64,000 nt of DNA from Serratia odorifera (GCF_900635445.1 NZ_LR134117.1:1302001-1366000); one strand, 5' to 3'; positions 16,194 through 26,203 are shown, counted from the first letter of the stretch. Numbers and translations are program-made. The notes: generated by a model not told the origin, from the sequence alone.

Positions 16194-16820
16194 CTATTTT
16201 TTGCTGTTGCGCACGTCTTCTTCCGCCTGACGAATAATCGCTTTTGCCATCCATTGCGTGACATCCTGAATGCCATGCAAATCCAGTCCCCAAATATCCT
16301 TCAATACCAGAAAAACCTCAGAGCCATAAATCAACGAGAAGGAATGAATAACCCGCTGCAACGCCTCCGAGGGTAATTTATCTTGCAATGGCTCAACCGC
16401 AAGCTTCAGCAGACGCTTGCGGTTGCCGCGCACAAATTTTTCGCCCGGCGTCGCGTTCGCCCACTGTTGTAGCGAAAGTTGCAATGCCGCGCGTAAAGCG
16501 CCTTCGTGCCGTTCCATTTGCGGATAGGCAAAGGCCAGTAATTGCTGAATGCGTAGCAATGCGTCGTTGTCGCGTGGCTCCCATTGTAAAATCGGACCCA
16601 GGCTTTCCGCCACCACCGCGGCAATCAAGGCGCTTTGTGTCGGGAAATAGCGGTATGCGGTGGCACGGGAAACTTGCGCATGGGCGGCCAACTCGGTAAT
16701 CGAGGGGAAAGCGCCGCCGTCGTAGAGTTCCATTGCGCTGGCAAGCAGCAACTTACGGGTTCTGGCCCGAGTATGCGTTAAAGATTCGTCCCGCGGCGCG
16801 GGGAAAGCGGTAAGTGGCAC
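16194..16820 (-). CDS. TetR-family transcriptional regulator
   Basis: The N-terminal HTH (RKLLLASAMELYDGGAFPSITELAAHAQVSRATAYRYFPTQ, broken by family consensus TAYRYF) is typical of TetR regulators; the C-terminal part is a ligand-binding helical domain. The frame stays open to a TTG at 16931, but I chose GTG at 16818-16820 (208 aa) because GAGG lies five bases before it and the upstream residues do not resemble the family. It is divergent from the Tm-1-like gene. TGAGAC-N4-GTCTCA and two further GTCTCA sites in the gap are probable operators, so it likely represses its neighbour and itself. The inducer is unknown. Confidence 0.87.
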   Translation of the reverse strand: MPLTAFPAPRDESLTHTRARTRKLLLASAMELYDGGAFPSITELAAHAQVSRATAYRYFPTQSALIAAVVAESLGPILQWEPRDNDALLRIQQLLAFAYPQMERHEGALRAALQLSLQQWANATPGEKFVRGNRKRLLKLAVEPLQDKLPSEALQRVIHSFSLIYGSEVFLVLKDIWGLDLHGIQDVTQWMAKAIIRQAEEDVRNSKK

Positions 16821-16933
16821 ATCAACCTCGCACTTCTCATGCCTTCCAGCTCCGGAATCGACATGTTTATAAAACGAAACTGGCGGATCCTGGCTCCTCC
16901 AGCAGCGCAAAAGCGACTTTAAAAAACCCAAAA

Positions 16934-17031
16934 TGAGACGGCAGTCTCACTTTTGATTAAATTAAGCTTGCATAAATGATACTACCGTCTCATTATGTAT
17001 ATAAATTCATCGGCTGTATCTAATTGTCTCA
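16934..17031. promoter_or_regulatory. Operator-like GTCTCA repeats between tetR and the Tm-1-like gene
   Basis: A perfect dyad TGAGAC-GGCA-GTCTCA occupies 16934-16949. Single GTCTCA copies occur at 16987-16992 and 17026-17031. The repeats lie in the divergent promoter region, as expected for a TetR-type operator controlling both genes. Confidence 0.7.
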
Positions 17032-17114
17032 ACACCAGGGTTCCAACTTTAATAATAAGTTATCATTAGAAACAAACAGTTCGGTCAACATCCGGACCTT
17101 TCCAGGAACAGACG

Positions 17115-18332
17115 ATGAGAAATGCCCCAGCTTTTGTCTATATTGCTACCACAGCAGATACCAAAGGACAAGAGTTGGCGTATGTGCGTAGCTTGATTGA
17201 CAACCTCGGTTTACCCACCATAACGGTCGATCTTTCTACATACAACATGCCAGCACGCTACCCGGCCGATATTTCTGCGGCCGACGTAGCCGCTTTTCAC
17301 CCGCATGGTGCCGATGCCGTGTTTTGCCGCAACCGCGGCCAGGCCATTGCCGCCATGGCTATCGCTTTCGAACGCTTCATGCTGTCCCGTACCGACGTTG
17401 CCGCCCTGCTAGGCATGGGAGGTTCCGGCGGCACAGCCATGATCACTCCAGCCATGCAACAACTGCCCATCGGTCTGCCAAAGCTGATGGTGTCCAGCAT
17501 GGCGGCGGGCGATGTTTCCGGTTATATCGGCGCCAGCGACATCGCAATGCTGTATTCCGTCACCGATATCGCCGGGCTGAACCGGATTTCACGTAAAGTG
17601 CTCGGCAACGCCGCGCACCAGATTGCCGGCGCAGTGCGCTTTCATACCGACGACGAAGCGGCCAGTAAACCCGCCACCGGATTGACCATGTTTGGTGTGA
17701 CCACGCCATGCATTCAGGCGGTGACTAGCGCCATTGAAGCACAGTGGGACTGCCTGGTGTTTCATGCTACCGGCAGCGGCGGCGGCGCCATGGAAAAACT
17801 GATCGACAGCCTGCTGCTAAACGCAGTGCTGGATCTGACCACCACCGAAGTGTGTGATTACCTGTTCGACGGGGTACTGGCCTGTGGTGAAGACCGCTTC
17901 GGCGCAATTGCGCGTACCGGCATTCCATGCGTGATGTCCTGCGGTGCGTTGGACATGATTAATTTTGGCCATCCGAAAACCGTGCCGGCGCGCTACGCCG
18001 ATCGCACCTTTTACAACCACAATACCCAGGTGACGCTAATGCGCACCACGGCGGAAGAAAATGCACATATGGGGCGCTGGATCGGCGAAAAGCTCAACGC
18101 CTGCCAGGGAGAAGTGCGTTTGGTGATCCCGGAGGGCGGAGTATCAGCACTTGATGCGCCGGGGCAACCGTTTTGGGATCCGCATGCCTTGGCCGCGTTC
18201 GTCCGTGCATTGGAACGCACCATGATACAGACGGAAAAGCGTCGGCTAATCAAAACGCCGTATCATATTAACGATCCGGCTTTTGCTCAGGTGATAATTG
18301 AGCAGTTCCACGCGATTACCGCCATATCGTAA
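17115..18332 (+). CDS. Tm-1-like ATP-binding protein (UPF0261)
   Basis: The 405-aa product belongs to the UPF0261/Tm-1-like family. Characteristic segments are YIATTADTKGQELAYVRSLI at the N-terminus, LLGMGGSGGTAMITPAMQQLPIGLPKLMVSSMA near residue 95, FHATGSGGGAMEKLI near 215, and PEGGVSALDAPGQPFWDP near 340. The plant Tm-1 N-terminal domain with this fold binds ATP and inhibits tobamovirus replication; the bacterial role is not established. It stands alone, divergent from a TetR regulator, so it may be induced by a small molecule. AGGAACAG lies just before the ATG. Confidence 0.88.
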   Translation: MRNAPAFVYIATTADTKGQELAYVRSLIDNLGLPTITVDLSTYNMPARYPADISAADVAAFHPHGADAVFCRNRGQAIAAMAIAFERFMLSRTDVAALLGMGGSGGTAMITPAMQQLPIGLPKLMVSSMAAGDVSGYIGASDIAMLYSVTDIAGLNRISRKVLGNAAHQIAGAVRFHTDDEAASKPATGLTMFGVTTPCIQAVTSAIEAQWDCLVFHATGSGGGAMEKLIDSLLLNAVLDLTTTEVCDYLFDGVLACGEDRFGAIARTGIPCVMSCGALDMINFGHPKTVPARYADRTFYNHNTQVTLMRTTAEENAHMGRWIGEKLNACQGEVRLVIPEGGVSALDAPGQPFWDPHALAAFVRALERTMIQTEKRRLIKTPYHINDPAFAQVIIEQFHAITAIS

Positions 18333-18384
18333 TAATGTGCCGCGGCATATAAGAAAAAAGATAAAAAGCGGTCGTGTAGACCAT

Positions 18385-18410
18385 AAAAAAGGCCGGATAA
18401 TCATCCGGCC
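18385..18410 (-). terminator. Terminator of the spy-like gene
   Basis: On the minus strand a perfect 8-bp stem GGCCGGAT/ATCCGGCC with a 4-base loop is followed by six T. Confidence 0.9.
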
Positions 18411-18439
18411 CATGGTTATGTATTCGTTTATGACGTTAA

Positions 18440-18929
18440 TTATTCAGCAGTAGCCATCTTCTCTTTCATTGACTTCATATGCTCCATCATTTTCTGTTCG
18501 CGTTGCTGATAATTTTCGTTGTACTGTTTTTTCTGCTCTGGCGTCAGCAGGTTATACATTTTGTTTTCCGCTTTTGCGCGTTCCAGCATGCGTTCGGACT
18601 GCGCCTTGCTGATGGTATCAATCTGCGCCTTGGCTTTGGCTTCGTCAAAGTTGGTCGGATGCCACCATGTTGTGCAGTGCCTGACGCTCTTCTTTCATGC
18701 CCTGGCCGCGCTTCTGGTGCGCCTGTTTCATAATGTCACGCATTTGCTGGCGTTGCTGTTCGGTCAGGTTCAGGCCGGCAAACGGGCCGCCCTTGCCAGG
18801 GCCATTATGGTGCATCATTTTCATTGGCGCGTTGTCGGCGGCCGGGGCGCTGGTGTCGGCGGCAAACGCCATGGAAGCAGACCCCAGGGCCAGAGTAGAA
18901 GCGACAAATAAAGCGGTCAGTTTACGCAT
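18440..18929 (-). pseudogene. spy: Spy/CpxP-family periplasmic chaperone, frameshifted
   Basis: The first part (94 aa from 18929) has a signal peptide (MRKLTALFVASTLALGSASMAFA) and the LTXXQ segment LNLTEQQRQQMRDIMKQAHQ. The frame then ends at HNMVASDQL. One base removed near 18654 restores the family sequence (FDEAKAKAQID, then LLTPEQKKQYNENYQQ) through to a stop at 18440, about 162 aa in all, the size of Spy. Spy is an ATP-independent periplasmic chaperone induced by envelope stress through Cpx and Bae. The intact remainder, terminator and good codon structure on both sides suggest a recent change or a sequence error rather than decay. Confidence 0.85.
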
Positions 18930-19449
18930 AATATATTTCCTTAAAATTTCTTCATCAGGAGCGCTGTACTTAACAGGCTCATCGTGTCGTCGAAGATAAT
19001 AATAGGCTTATAAATATAGAGAAATGCGAGGGAGTGTAAACTTTTTAAAATGCAAAAAATAATTATTAGGCAAATATGAATAAATTATGGAGGAAGCGTT
19101 TTTTTTGCGAAAAGCCAACTGCGATTCAGATAAATCTCCTATAAAAAATCTATTTCCCTTCCTGGAATAATGACAATTTATCACAGCGATTTCTTATCGT
19201 CGCGCAACATCACCACTTGGCGATAAAATTCTTCCAACACGCGGTTCTGTTTCTACACTTATAAGCATTCGCCGGGCAGGTAGCGTCGCCGGGCAAAATG
19301 AATCGTTGCATCTATAATAGTTTCATTGAATCATTATCTCACGCCAAAAAGCGTGTTATATGATGGGGATATATGCTGTAAGGCCGGACTGGCCTGAAAC
19401 GGCCGCCGAGGCTTACCCCGCCGTGCCGTTGCTCTTTTGAGGACACATC
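18930..19449. other. Intergenic region between spy and rpfR/pdeR
   Basis: About 520 bases, AT-rich in the left two thirds, with no gene I can support. It holds the divergent promoters. The right end is a GC-rich leader (near 19380-19430) just before the phosphodiesterase start. Confidence 0.4.
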
Positions 19450-21444
19450 ATGTTTGCAGATCCGGGACCCGTGCTCCTTAACACCCTGTTTGGTACCAGC
19501 AGCCCTCACTGGCGGCTGTCTTTTGACAGCAACGCGCTGGAGCTGACCGCCGTGAAAGGCACCACGCATATTGCCGTCACCCTGACGGCCCTGCAGGCGG
19601 CAAAAATCCGTCGGCTGACCGGCGTGACCAGCAGCCTGGACATTGCCATCCAGTTATCCGGTGAACCGATCCATTTGCATCTGGTTGGCCGCCGAGTCAA
19701 TAAATATGAGTGGGCCGGCACCGCTTCGGCCTATACCGATACCAAAGCCGTGGCGCGCGATCTGGTGCACGGTCTGTCGTTTGCCGAGCAGGTGGTATCG
19801 GAAGCCAATTCGGTGATTGTCATTGTCGATCAGCACGGCTACATCCAGCGCTTTAATCGCCTGAGCGAAGAATATACCGGGCTGCGCGAGCAGGACGTCA
19901 TCGGCAAAAACGTCTTCAAGCTGTTTATGAGCCCGGAAGAAGCCGCCGCTTCGCGCCGTAATATTGCCGGTTTTTTCAAAAACGGCTCCTCGTACGAAGT
20001 GGAGCGCTGGATCAAAACCGTCAAAGGCGAGCGGCTGTTTCTGTTTCGCAATAAGTTCGTCCACAGCGGCAGCGGCAAGAACGAAGTCTTTTTAATCTGC
20101 TCCGGCACCGACATTACCGAAGAACGGCACGCGCAGGAACGGCTGCGGGTGCTGGCCAATACCGACATCATCACCGGGCTGCCCAACCGCAACGCCATTC
20201 AGGACAAGATTATCCAGGCGATCGAGGCACGTGCGACAAGCAGCGTGGGGCTGGTCTATCTCGACCTCGATAATTTCAAGAAAGTGAACGATGCCTATGG
20301 TCATATGTTCGGCGACCGCCTGCTGGTTGAAGTTTCACGGGCGATCCTCGACTGCCTGAACCACGGCGAAGTGCTGGCGCGGCTGGGCGGCGACGAGTTT
20401 CTGGTGCTGGTCTATCAGGCAGACCGCGTGATGCTTCAGGAACTGGCGCAGCGTATTATCGATCGGCTGAAAACGCCGTTTCGCATTGGTTTGATTGAGG
20501 TCTATACCGGCTGTTCCATTGGCATTGCCTTGTGCCCAGAACACGGTGACGATCTTGACGGGCTGATCCGCAGCGCCGATACCGCCATGTATGTTGCCAA
20601 GGAATTGGGTAAACGGACGTTTACCGTGTTTTCCCCGGAGATGAACCAACGGGTGGCTGAATACATGTGGCTCGACACCAATTTGCGCAAGGGATTGGAG
20701 CAGAACCAACTGGTGGTGTATTACCAGCCGAAAATCGATGCCTACAGCGGCGAGGTACACAGCGTGGAAGCGCTGGTGCGTTGGGATTCTCCGAACGCGG
20801 GCTGATCCCGCCATTACAGTTTATTTCTTATGCGGAAGAGTCCGGGTTGATTACCCCCTTAGGTCAATGGGTGTTGAAGACCGCGGCCCGTCAAGCGGCC
20901 GACTGGCAACGGCAGGGGCTGAACCTGCGGGTGGCGGTCAATCTTTCCGCCCGACAGTTAGTGGATGATTCGGTGGTAGAGGATCTGCAACAGGTGTTGC
21001 AGGAAAACCACCTGACCCACTGCCCGCTGGATTTTGAACTGACCGAAAGCAGTCTGATCGAAGATGAAAACCGCGCACGCACCGTCATCACACGGCTGCG
21101 ACAGTTGGGAGCACAGGTTCACCTCGACGATTTCGGCACCGGTTATTCGTCGCTGGCGCAGCTGGCGCGCATTCCATTGGACGCCATCAAGCTGGATAAA
21201 AGTTTTGTGCGCGGCGTCAATCTGAACCCCGGTGTCGCAATCGCTGGTGCGCGCCATTGTGGCGGCAGCCGAAGCGCTGCAGTTTCGCGTCATCGCCGAA
21301 GGCGTCGAAACCGAAAGCGAAAACCACTTCCTCGACTGCGTTGGGGTCGACGAAAAGCAGGGTTTTCTATTTGCACGCCCGATGCTACCGACGCAGCTTG
21401 AAGATTGGCTGCGTCGTTACCGCCCGCATCCAGCACCCCTGTAA
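19450..21444 (+). pseudogene. RpfR/PdeR-type c-di-GMP sensor-phosphodiesterase (PAS-GGDEF-EAL), two frameshifts
   Basis: A c-di-GMP turnover protein of about 664 aa. The N-terminal domain (LFGTSSPHWRL, residues 13-23) matches PdeR/RpfR. A PAS domain covers about 112-230, GGDEF is intact (GGDEF at 313-317) and EAL is intact (EAL at 440-442). The frame breaks twice: one base is missing near 20799 (DSPNAG then stop instead of DSP-RGLIPPL) and one extra C lies near 21226 (before VSQSLVRAIVAAAEAL), after which the original frame resumes to the end. E. coli PdeR and Burkholderia/Cronobacter RpfR share this layout; RpfR binds DSF-family signals. The convergent rpfF-like neighbour favours RpfR. The frameshifts are probably sequence errors. 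Confidence 0.85.
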
Positions 21445-21460
21445 TGCGGGCGGGTGTTGG

Positions 21461-22328
21461 TCAGCCGGCACGCTGCAGGGTTTGCGTATGCCGATCTTGC
21501 AGCATCACCAAACGTTCAATGTATTGCCGATCCTTTGGCTCAATGGTGAACGCCGCATGTACCCAATCTTCGGTGATATCCATCAGCTCGGAACGGGTCA
21601 GTTGCAGCACTCGCTGCCGCGCTCGCAGCATGGCGCGCATGCCGTTCAGCTTGGGACGGATGGTGTCGATAAAGGTGCGCGTTGCCAGATACCCCTCCCC
21701 CGGCTGGAACAGCCGATCGACCAGTCCGCGGCTTTCGAACCATTCCGCGGTGTGTGCGTCGCCACTCCAGATAAGCTCCTCCCGCCAGCCGCATGCCGGC
21801 TTTGCGCGCCACCAGCGAATAGCCGCCCATACCGGGGAACAGATTGAAGGCAATCTCTGGGAATCCCATACGCGCATTGTTCTGCGCCAGCAAGAAATGG
21901 TGAGCCAATGCCGCTTCAAAACCGCCGCCCAGGGCGCTGCCCTCCACCATCGCGATGCTCACCGCTCCGGTATCGAAGCCGCGCGCCGCCGCGTGTACGC
22001 AGTCGATACAGGCTCGCGCGTAGGCGGTCATCGCCGCACGATTACGGGTTTTGATCGACTCGGCGAAGAAGTTCAAATCCCCGCCCACGTTGAACATATT
22101 TGGCACCAGTGAGCCGGTAACCCAAAAATCAAACTGCAGTGACGACTCTTTGGCCGCCTGCGCCAACGCCATAATGTCTTCGATTAACGCCTGATTGAAA
22201 CACGGACGCGGCTCGGCGCGCAGCAACATCCACATAATGTTGCGCCCTTCTTCGTAATAGGCCGAAATCTGCGACAGATTGCCTGCCTCGGTGAACAGGC
22301 GGCAGGTGGGGTGATCGAGTAATTTCAT
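21461..22328 (-). pseudogene. RpfF-like DSF synthase (crotonase family), one frameshift
   Basis: RpfF enzymes make diffusible signal factors (cis-2-unsaturated fatty acids) from acyl-ACP. The product, about 288 aa when repaired, has FDFWVTGSLVPNMFNVGGDL, then GGGFEAAL (Glu138) and GFPEIAFNLFPGMGGYS (Glu158), equivalent to the two catalytic glutamates of Xanthomonas RpfF. The C-terminal WVHAAF and IERLVMLQDRH also fit that family better than ordinary enoyl-CoA hydratases. An extra G in a GGG run near 21783 shifts the frame after GMRLA; the other frame continues EELIWSGDAHTAEWF to the stop at 21461. GGAAGG precedes the ATG at 22328. It is convergent with the RpfR-like gene, 16 bases apart. Confidence 0.82.
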
Positions 22329-22659
22329 AGAACCTTCCAATTTAACCAGTAACAACGATGAAACCGCTCCAGCCCTTACGGCTGTCGTTCGGTAGCGCAG
22401 TGGTAAACCACATGGCTACACCATCAGTAAACGCTTTCGTGGCGCTGAAAGAGAAAAATTGGCGGAAAAAATCGGCTGACTCGACGACAAGGAATCGGAT
22501 TATTACCTATATGTGTGGCAGGAAAACCCTGGGAGTTAAACAGTTAGCCGACAAACCAGAGAAATCCCCTAATTCACCGTTGCAACGGCCAAATCGACGG
22601 GCGGTTTAGCTATAATCAGTGACAGACCGTCTTTTTATCGTTAAGGAAATCGTGACGTA
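22329..22659. other. Intergenic region between rpfF and yhjD
   Basis: Holds the divergent promoters. An 83-codon open frame at 22358-22609 has no ribosome site or recognisable similarity, and I do not accept it. Confidence 0.4.
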
Positions 22660-23667
22660 ATGCCTATAGGATCAGATAAAGAACCTCGTCAGCCCGACAG
22701 TGAAACGCCAGCCAAGCCGCTGATCGACCTCAAAACCGGCAATCACAGCATTGACCAGGGCATCTCCGGGTTTTCCCGTCTGGTTGAGCGCATCAAGGCC
22801 TGGCCAAGCATTGCCCACCTGCTGCGTGCCACCGAACGTTTCAACGATCGGCTTGGCAGCCAGTTTGGTGCGGCCATTACCTACTTTTCGTTTTTATCGC
22901 TGATTCCGATCCTGATGGTGTCATTTGCCGCCGTCGGCTTCGTGTTAGCCTCCAACCCGGATTTGTTGGCTGAACTGATCAACAAAATCGTCGGCAGCAT
23001 CAGTGACCCGACGCTGGCCAGTACGCTGAAAAACACCGTCAATACCGCCATTCAACAACGCACTACCGTCGGGCTTACCGGGCTGGCGCTGGCGCTGTAC
23101 TCCGGTATCAGCTGGATGGGCAACCTGCGTGAAGCCATCCGCGCTCAGTCACGTGACGTTTGGGAGCGTAATCCGCAGGATCAGGAAAAAATCTATTTCA
23201 AATATACCCGCGATTTTATTTCGCTGATCGGCCTGGTAGTGGCGCTGATCATTACGCTGTCGCTGACGTCGATTGCCGGCTCCGCGCAGGCTGCCATCGT
23301 CAATGCGTTGGGGTTGGGCGATATAGAATGGCTGCGCCCGGCGATGACGCTGATCGCGCTGTCGATTTCCATTTTTGCCAACTATCTGTTGTTCTTATGG
23401 ATATTCTGGATGCTGCCGCGCCATAAGCCAAAGAAGAAAGCGCTGCTGCGTGGCACCTTAATGGCGGCAATCGGTTTTGAAGTGATCAAGTTCGTCATGA
23501 CCATGACATTGCCACAGGTGGCCAAATCGCCCTCCGGCGCGGCATTTGGCTCGGTAATTGGCCTGATGGCGTTCTTTTACTTTTTTGCCCGCCTGACGCT
23601 GTTCTGCGCCGCCTGGATCGCCACCGCACAGTACAAAGAGGATAAGACGCTACCCTCAACACGGTAG
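22660..23667 (+). CDS. yhjD: Inner-membrane protein YhjD (YihY/BrkB family)
   Basis: A 335-aa membrane protein nearly collinear with E. coli YhjD: a polar N-terminus, then AHLLRATERFNDRLGSQFGAAITYFSFLSLIPILM, SGISWMGNLREAIRAQSRDVWER, and the C-terminal membrane segment GLMAFFYFFARLTLFCAAWIATA. About six transmembrane segments are visible. YhjD has been linked genetically to lipid A precursor export in E. coli, but its transport role is not settled. The neighbours yhjE and yhjG are in the E. coli order. A long hairpin follows at 23688. Confidence 0.95.
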   Translation: MPIGSDKEPRQPDSETPAKPLIDLKTGNHSIDQGISGFSRLVERIKAWPSIAHLLRATERFNDRLGSQFGAAITYFSFLSLIPILMVSFAAVGFVLASNPDLLAELINKIVGSISDPTLASTLKNTVNTAIQQRTTVGLTGLALALYSGISWMGNLREAIRAQSRDVWERNPQDQEKIYFKYTRDFISLIGLVVALIITLSLTSIAGSAQAAIVNALGLGDIEWLRPAMTLIALSISIFANYLLFLWIFWMLPRHKPKKKALLRGTLMAAIGFEVIKFVMTMTLPQVAKSPSGAAFGSVIGLMAFFYFFARLTLFCAAWIATAQYKEDKTLPSTR

Positions 23668-23687
23668 CCGGGCCACCTGGCAATGTG

Positions 23688-23721
23688 AATATACCGGCCT
23701 TTCGCATCAGTCCGGTATATT
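23688..23721. other. Long hairpin downstream of yhjD
   Basis: A perfect 10-bp stem AATATACCGG/CCGGTATATT encloses a 14-base loop. There is no T-run, so it may be an inefficient terminator or an mRNA 3' stabiliser. The rest of 23668-24006 is AT-rich and without a gene. Confidence 0.55.
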
Positions 23722-24006
23722 GCTTCAATAGAAAGGCAAAAAACCAGCATAAAATACCAATCAAAAAGCTGTGGAACGGCTAAACCAGAATAACAAACTA
23801 CCCAATAACTTTTCTTTGCCGGTTTTTCAGCGATAAACACTGCCTGAAAGTACATCTGCCACGTTAAAATCTACAAATCACCATACTAATAAAACATTAG
23901 TCTTATTAACCGGTTATCGTACACGCTGTACAAAGTTGCGCCGTTGAAAAGGCATTTTGCTGTGTCTAAGATGGCCTTTTAGATAATCAAAATATAAGAA
24001 ACAACT

Positions 24007-25329
24007 ATGCAAGCCTCCATCGCACCAACCGTCGACGCCGATGATGCGTCCACGCCAGTCAATTCTCGGGGAAAGGTGCTGGTCGCCTCTTTGATCGGCA
24101 CTGCCATCGAGTTCTTTGATTTCTATATTTACGCCACCGCGGCCGTGCTGGTGTTCCCGCATATTTTCTTCCCGCAGGGCGATCCGACCACCGCGACACT
24201 ACAATCGTTGGCTACCTTTGCCGTGGCCTTCGTGGCACGCCCTATCGGTTCAGCGCTGTTCGGCCACTTCGGCGATCGCGTCGGCCGCAAGGCCACGTTG
24301 GTCGCCTCGCTGCTGACCATGGGGATTTCCACCGTGTTAATCGGCCTGTTGCCGAGTTATGAAACCATCGGCATCCTGGCGCCTATGCTGCTGGCGTTGG
24401 CGCGTTTCGGCCAGGGGCTGGGACTGGGTGGCGAATGGGGCGGCGCGGCGCTACTGGCCACCGAAAACGCCCCACCGCGCAAACGCGCGCTGTACGGTTC
24501 ATTCCCGCAGCTCGGCGCACCTATCGGTTTCTTCTTTGCCAACGGCACCTTCCTGCTGCTGTCCTGGCTGCTTACCGACCAGCAGTTTATGGATTGGGGC
24601 TGGCGCGTCCCGTTCGTGCTGTCAGCGGTCTTGGTATTGATCGGTCTGTATGTGCGGGTATCCCTGCATGAAACCCCGGTGTTCGCCAAAGTGGCCAAAG
24701 CTGGCAAACAGGTAAAAATCCCGCTTGGCACCCTGTTAAGCAAACATATGAAAGTCACCATCCTCGGTACCTTCATCATGTTGGCCACCTATACGCTGTT
24801 CTACCTGATGACGGTGTATTCCATGACCTACGGCACCACCGCACAACCGCTGGGGCTGGGTTATTCGCGTGAAAGCTTCCTGTGGATGCTGATGCTGGCG
24901 GTGATCGGCTTTGGCGTGATGGTGCCAATCGCCGGGCTGCTGGCCGACGCATTCGGGCGCCGCAAGACCATGATCGTCATTACCCTGCTGATGATCGGCT
25001 TCTCCTTCCTGTTCCCGGTGATGCTTGGCTCCGGCAACCAGGTGCTGGTGATGGCGTTCCTGCTGTGCGGCCTGAGCATCATGGGGCTGACGTTTGGCCC
25101 GATGGGCGCACTGCTGCCTGAACTGTTCCCGACCGAAGTGCGCTATACCGGCGCTTCGTTTTCGTATAATGTCGCCTCGATTCTCGGCGCCTCGGTAGCG
25201 CCGTACATCGCGACCTGGCTGAACGCCAATTACGGTCTGTTTTATGTCGGCATGTATCTGGCGGCGATGGCAAGCCTAACGCTGCTGGCCCTGCTGCTGA
25301 TGAAAGAAACCCGCCACAAGTCGCTGTAA
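24007..25329 (+). CDS. yhjE: MFS transporter YhjE (metabolite:H+ symporter family)
   Basis: A 440-aa major facilitator with 12 predicted membrane segments. The signature loops are present: GHFGDRVGRKATL after TM2, RFGQGLGLGGEWGGAALLATE in TM4, and LADAFGRRKTM in the second half. The opening SLIGTAIEFFDFYIYATAA is typical of the ProP/ShiA/KgtP-like MHS family. The substrate is not known. It follows yhjD as in E. coli. A GC-rich hairpin (GGCCCCGC/GCGGGGCC) follows the stop. Confidence 0.94.
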   Translation: MQASIAPTVDADDASTPVNSRGKVLVASLIGTAIEFFDFYIYATAAVLVFPHIFFPQGDPTTATLQSLATFAVAFVARPIGSALFGHFGDRVGRKATLVASLLTMGISTVLIGLLPSYETIGILAPMLLALARFGQGLGLGGEWGGAALLATENAPPRKRALYGSFPQLGAPIGFFFANGTFLLLSWLLTDQQFMDWGWRVPFVLSAVLVLIGLYVRVSLHETPVFAKVAKAGKQVKIPLGTLLSKHMKVTILGTFIMLATYTLFYLMTVYSMTYGTTAQPLGLGYSRESFLWMLMLAVIGFGVMVPIAGLLADAFGRRKTMIVITLLMIGFSFLFPVMLGSGNQVLVMAFLLCGLSIMGLTFGPMGALLPELFPTEVRYTGASFSYNVASILGASVAPYIATWLNANYGLFYVGMYLAAMASLTLLALLLMKETRHKSL

Positions 25330-25338
25330 ACCCCGCTC

Positions 25339-25360
25339 GGCCCCGCCGGTGTGCGGGGCC
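25339..25360 (+). terminator. Hairpin after yhjE
   Basis: A perfect 8-bp stem GGCCCCGC/GCGGGGCC with a 6-base loop lies ten bases after the stop codon. It lacks a T-run, so termination may be partial. Confidence 0.5.
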
Positions 25361-25435
25361 ACTCTCCCTACCGCGCTGTTTTTTGTCACAAAAGCCGTTT
25401 ATCCTGCCATTCTGCTCAATAACGCGAGTGTTATC

Positions 25436-26197
25436 ATGTCGCTGCGTCGCTGGTTTTTATTACTGTTCATGCTACTGGCACTGGCCGTTGTGGCGATCTA
25501 CTGGTGGCTGAAGCCTTCACACCCGGATGCTCTGTGGCGCATCGTTAGTCAGCAATGCCTGCCGAACCAGCAACAACGACACCATCCCGCCCCCTGTACG
25601 CAGGTGGATCGGGCCGCCGGTTTTGTGGTGTTAAAAGATCGCAACGGCCCGTTGCAGTACCTGCTGATGCCGACAGCGAAAATCACCGGCATCGAAAGCC
25701 CGCAGTTGCTGGCAACCACTACCCCCAACTTTTTCCAGCAAGCCTGGCAGGCACGCCGGTTTATGGCGCAGAAATATGCCAAACCGATTGATGATGCAGA
25801 TATTTCTCTGGCGATTAATTCCGAATATGGCCGCACGCAGAACCAGCTGCATATTCATATTTCCTGCCTGTCACCGGCGATAAAATCCCGGCTGACACAG
25901 TTGGCTCCCGGCGTCGGCCAACGCTGGCAATCGCTGCCCGGTGGCCTGCTGAATCATGATTATCTGGCGCGTCGGGTAACGCCAGAACAGTTGGCGCAAC
26001 AGGGGGCATTCCGCCTGCTGGCCAGCGGAGTCGCCGACGCCGAGCAACATATGGGCCGCTTTGGGCTGGCGATGACCGCGCTGCCCGACGGCGATTTCCT
26101 GCTGCTGGCCACCGAACGCAATCTGCTGCGCCTCAATCTGGCCTCGGCGGAGGAGATTCAGGATCACCACTGCCGGCTATTGTCCCCGGCGCCCTGA
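25436..26197 (+). CDS. cdh: CDP-diacylglycerol diphosphatase
   Basis: Hydrolyses CDP-diacylglycerol to phosphatidate and CMP. The 253-aa product has one N-terminal membrane anchor (about residues 6-24) and a HIT-like active site: NSEYGRTQNQLHIHISCLSP contains the HxHxS motif. The start at 25436 matches the family N-terminus; the longer open frame from 25349 runs through the yhjE hairpin region and is unlikely to be translated. It is convergent with yhjG, ending seven bases from it. In E. coli cdh lies elsewhere, so this position differs. Confidence 0.94.
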   Translation: MSLRRWFLLLFMLLALAVVAIYWWLKPSHPDALWRIVSQQCLPNQQQRHHPAPCTQVDRAAGFVVLKDRNGPLQYLLMPTAKITGIESPQLLATTTPNFFQQAWQARRFMAQKYAKPIDDADISLAINSEYGRTQNQLHIHISCLSPAIKSRLTQLAPGVGQRWQSLPGGLLNHDYLARRVTPEQLAQQGAFRLLASGVADAEQHMGRFGLAMTALPDGDFLLLATERNLLRLNLASAEEIQDHHCRLLSPAP

Positions 26198-26203
26198 GCG
26201 CCG

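Noticed and set aside
22390..22420. tRNA D-arm-like stretch (GTAGCGCAGTGGTAAACCAC)
   Set aside because: No acceptor, anticodon or T-arm pairs with it; chance similarity.
22358..22609. 83-codon open frame upstream of yhjD
   Set aside because: No ribosome site, no recognisable features, and it occupies the rpfF/yhjD promoter region.
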